NCBI GenBank assembly: GCA_015152515.1
Contig: SUTV01000003.1
Span: forward strand, 62,001-126,000
DNA: 64,000 bases
Source of the DNA: Cyanobacteria bacterium SIG29
GTDB taxonomy: Bacteria > Cyanobacteriota > Vampirovibrionia > Gastranaerophilales > Gastranaerophilaceae
Direction: 5' to 3'
Notes under the pieces: model-generated
What the model was told of the DNA's origin: nothing
Seen by the model: only the letters and a program-made list of their open reading frames with translations
The model's database searches: none
Shown: piece by piece, positions 62,249 to 64,000 of the stretch
How positions within the stretch are numbered: the stretch's first letter is position 1
Layout: each line of letters starts with the position of its first letter
Program-made: the position numbers and the translations under genes

Positions 62249-62339
62249 TACCTTAAGCCCCAATTACTACCATATAATAAGAAAAACAAATTAAGAGCTT
62301 AAATTTACCATTAAAAAAATTTTTTATAAATTTGTTACA

Positions 62340-63014
62340 TTATTTTGTTGGTTGTTCTTTAAAATTAGGGAACATATTTAAAGTTCCATCAACATTACGC
62401 CAATTAAACCAACCAACTTTTGCTTGTTTTGCTCTATCATTAACAGTAGCTAAAAGCCAATTTCCTCTAATAACAGTAAATGAAACAAATAATGGATAAT
62501 TAACATTATCTATAACATTTGAATCTAAATCTTCTTTAGAATATAAAACTTTTTCTTCTTTTGATAAATCATTAAAAAATCTTATGCCATACTTTTTACC
62601 ATACTTATAAAATAATTTTTTATAGGTATAAAAAGCACGCTTATCTTCATTATATACCCAGCCAGTTTCACCTGTTTCTTGATTTAGAAACACACAATAC
62701 CAATCATTACCCGGATTTAAATCAACAGTTAATAAAGCAATATTATTTTCTGGAACATAAGCCACATAAGAAACTTTTCTTAAATCTACAGAATTTACAA
62801 TGGCAGAACGCGAAATATTATCATAATTAACTTCACGCACAATTTTTGAATCAGTATATGGATATTGATAAACTGTATAATTTTTTGGCATATTTAAAAC
62901 ACCAATGCCATAATATTTGATACTTTTAGAACTCATAGGAATAATATCAGCACTCACAGGCATTGATAAAAATGTAAAAATTATAAATAATACAGATACT
63001 ATAAACTTTTTCAT
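62340..63014 (-). CDS. Secreted SH3-like protein
   Basis: 224 aa. Clear signal peptide MKKFIVSVLFIIFTFL ending near PVSA-D. The mature part has strands typical of bacterial SH3 domains (YTVYQYPYTDSKIVREV, WYCVFLNQETGETGWVYNED) and a second similar section (LYSKEDLDSNVIDNVNYPLFV, NWLLATVNDRAKQAKVGWFNW). Likely a periplasmic or cell-wall-binding protein. It follows the P-loop kinase gene by 2 bp. Confidence 0.75.
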   Translation of the reverse strand: MKKFIVSVLFIIFTFLSMPVSADIIPMSSKSIKYYGIGVLNMPKNYTVYQYPYTDSKIVREVNYDNISRSAIVNSVDLRKVSYVAYVPENNIALLTVDLNPGNDWYCVFLNQETGETGWVYNEDKRAFYTYKKLFYKYGKKYGIRFFNDLSKEEKVLYSKEDLDSNVIDNVNYPLFVSFTVIRGNWLLATVNDRAKQAKVGWFNWRNVDGTLNMFPNFKEQPTK

Positions 63015-63016
63015 AA

Positions 63017-63550
63017 TTACATTATACCAAACTTTTGAACAAGAGCCTCAACCAATTTGTCGGTATTTTCTAATAATTCTTCGTATGTTCCTTCATTATG
63101 AATAACATAATCCCAATTTTTAATATTATCCAACCCAGTTTCCGTAGCATCATTTTTAGAAGATAAAACACCACGCTTACCTCTAGCTTCTTCAGATGCT
63201 TCCACTCGAACAGCAAATGCTCCCTTTGAACGGAATAAATTTAATTCATGTTCTACACGAATATCGGTAACAATAGTATCACCCTCATAAGCAATTATTG
63301 AATTTAACCAATAATCTGGACTTTGTGCCCTACCCCAATCGCCTAAATTTATAAGATCCTGACGATATATTGATTTATTTTTTTCAATTTCTTCTATTGT
63401 TAAACCTTTTTGCTGACCATATAACATTTTAATAGCATCAGCGATTCCTATCCTTTTAAAGGAAGGGAATCGCTCAAGTAAAATTTTTGCAACTGTATCT
63501 TTTCCAGAAAATTGTTTTCCTGAAAAAACTATTATTTTTTTAGCCATCAT
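63017..63550 (-). CDS. P-loop nucleotide/deoxynucleotide kinase-like protein
   Basis: 177 aa. Walker A SGKQFSGKDTVAKILL, then a lid-like helical section, TIVTDIRVEHELNLF, and VRVEASEEARGKRG. The arrangement resembles the deoxynucleoside-monophosphate kinase/dephospho-CoA kinase group (and phage-type dNMP kinases), but the substrate is open. Two adjacent ATGs (63550 and 63547) are possible starts. It overlaps the S1 gene by 11 bp. Confidence 0.75.
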   Translation of the reverse strand: MMAKKIIVFSGKQFSGKDTVAKILLERFPSFKRIGIADAIKMLYGQQKGLTIEEIEKNKSIYRQDLINLGDWGRAQSPDYWLNSIIAYEGDTIVTDIRVEHELNLFRSKGAFAVRVEASEEARGKRGVLSSKNDATETGLDNIKNWDYVIHNEGTYEELLENTDKLVEALVQKFGIM

Positions 63551-64000
63551 TTTTAATGCTTAAACTAATACGTCTATCATCTGGATTGAATTTTAAAATA
63601 GTTGTTTGTACTTTATCGCCAACTTTTAAAATAACATTTTTTTGATTTTGATACTCTGTTAATTCATTATTTGGAAGTAAAGCTTCAACTCCAGAAAATA
63701 CTTCAACAAAAGCACCAAAATGTTTAATTCTAGTGATAGTACCTTCAATGTTATCGCCGTCTTTAATTTTATCTTTAGCTTCTACCCAAGGGTCTTTTTC
63801 AAGATTTTTCAAGCTTAAGCTAACTCTTTGTTTATCTTTATCGATAACAATAACTTCAACATTGATAATATCACCAACTTTTAAAATATCTGATGGATGA
63901 TCTACCCATCTCCAAGAAATTTGAGACAATGGTAATAAAGCATCTACACCACCGATATCAACGAACGCACCGAAATCAGTAATTCGAACAACTTCACCTT
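63540..64000 (-). CDS. rpsA: Ribosomal protein S1-like protein with S1 repeats (5' partial)
   Basis: The frame is open to the window edge. Two S1 RNA-binding repeats are visible: the end of one (VVRITDFGAFVDIGGVDALLPLSQISW ... KVGDIINVEVIVIDKDKQRVSLSL, positions 63800-63998) and a complete one (GTITRIKHFGAFVEVFSGVEALLPNNEL ... DDRRISLSIKNDG). The TTG at 63929 is internal and not a start. S1 domains of this kind belong to 30S protein S1, which helps bind mRNA, including leadered ones; other S1 proteins are not excluded without the N-terminus. Confidence 0.85.
   Translation of the reverse strand, partial: GEVVRITDFGAFVDIGGVDALLPLSQISWRWVDHPSDILKVGDIINVEVIVIDKDKQRVSLSLKNLEKDPWVEAKDKIKDGDNIEGTITRIKHFGAFVEVFSGVEALLPNNELTEYQNQKNVILKVGDKVQTTILKFNPDDRRISLSIKNDG

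Overview
The window is about 64 kb of very A+T-rich DNA (roughly 70% A+T by eye) from a diderm, anaerobic, fermenting bacterium. The best guess is a non-photosynthetic relative of the Cyanobacteria of the gut Gastranaerophilales/Melainabacteria type. Reasons: a minC-minD-minE operon, a TolC-type outer-membrane protein with a type I secretion system, pyruvate formate-lyase and CoA-transferase fermentation genes, a GT5 glycogen synthase, and several unrelated proteins with an MKIN start and an 'SFKG/SFRG' tag that I associate with that group. The placement is an inference, not proven here. No gene-free stretch exceeds about 220 bases. I see no CRISPR array, transposase, integrase or rRNA.

Layout. 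1-2310: minCDE (minC enters from outside the window). 2308-3366: a DUF1796-like protein, a possible tiny hydrophobic ORF and initiator tRNA-fMet. 3384-7086: surface-glycan type genes (DPM-like glycosyltransferase, DegT aminotransferase, cupin, B12-binding radical SAM enzyme). 7090-41853: the striking part, an array of 26 paralogous radical SAM proteins of two related types. I call them A-type (19 genes) and B-type (7 genes). Both carry a cysteine-rich, SPASM/twitch-like box in front of the radical SAM core instead of behind it. Interspersed are three small TPR proteins, a GDP-mannose 4,6-dehydratase, two GT-C-like polytopic membrane proteins, a 78-aa unknown and a ketopantoate-reductase-like protein. 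41850-43662: PnuC transporter and an FKG-tagged protein. 43677-48251: TolC/HlyB/HlyD type I secretion operon. 48340-52495: GT4 glycosyltransferase and an enlarged, tailed glycogen synthase. 52630-57337: two-subunit CoA-transferase, a pyruvate formate-lyase split into a core and a separate glycyl-radical subunit, and its activase. 57419-63550: TspO-like protein, small unknowns, a kinase/nadD/yqeK/HAD operon, an FKG-tagged kinase-like protein, a secreted SH3-like protein and a P-loop kinase. The window ends inside a ribosomal protein S1-like gene.

How it may work. The radical SAM array sits among sugar-nucleotide and polyprenol-sugar genes, no RiPP precursor peptide is visible, and many members end or begin with short Lys/aromatic amphipathic segments. 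My working model is a membrane-surface glycan-tailoring system in which many radical SAM enzymes make different sugar modifications, with TPR proteins as possible scaffolds. This is inference; the array itself, the shared cysteine pattern and the motif variants are seen directly. Independently, at least five or six genes (including all three TPR genes) have a TATAAT box exactly 6 nt before ATG, which predicts leaderless mRNAs, and several convergent gene pairs share hairpins that lie within coding ends.
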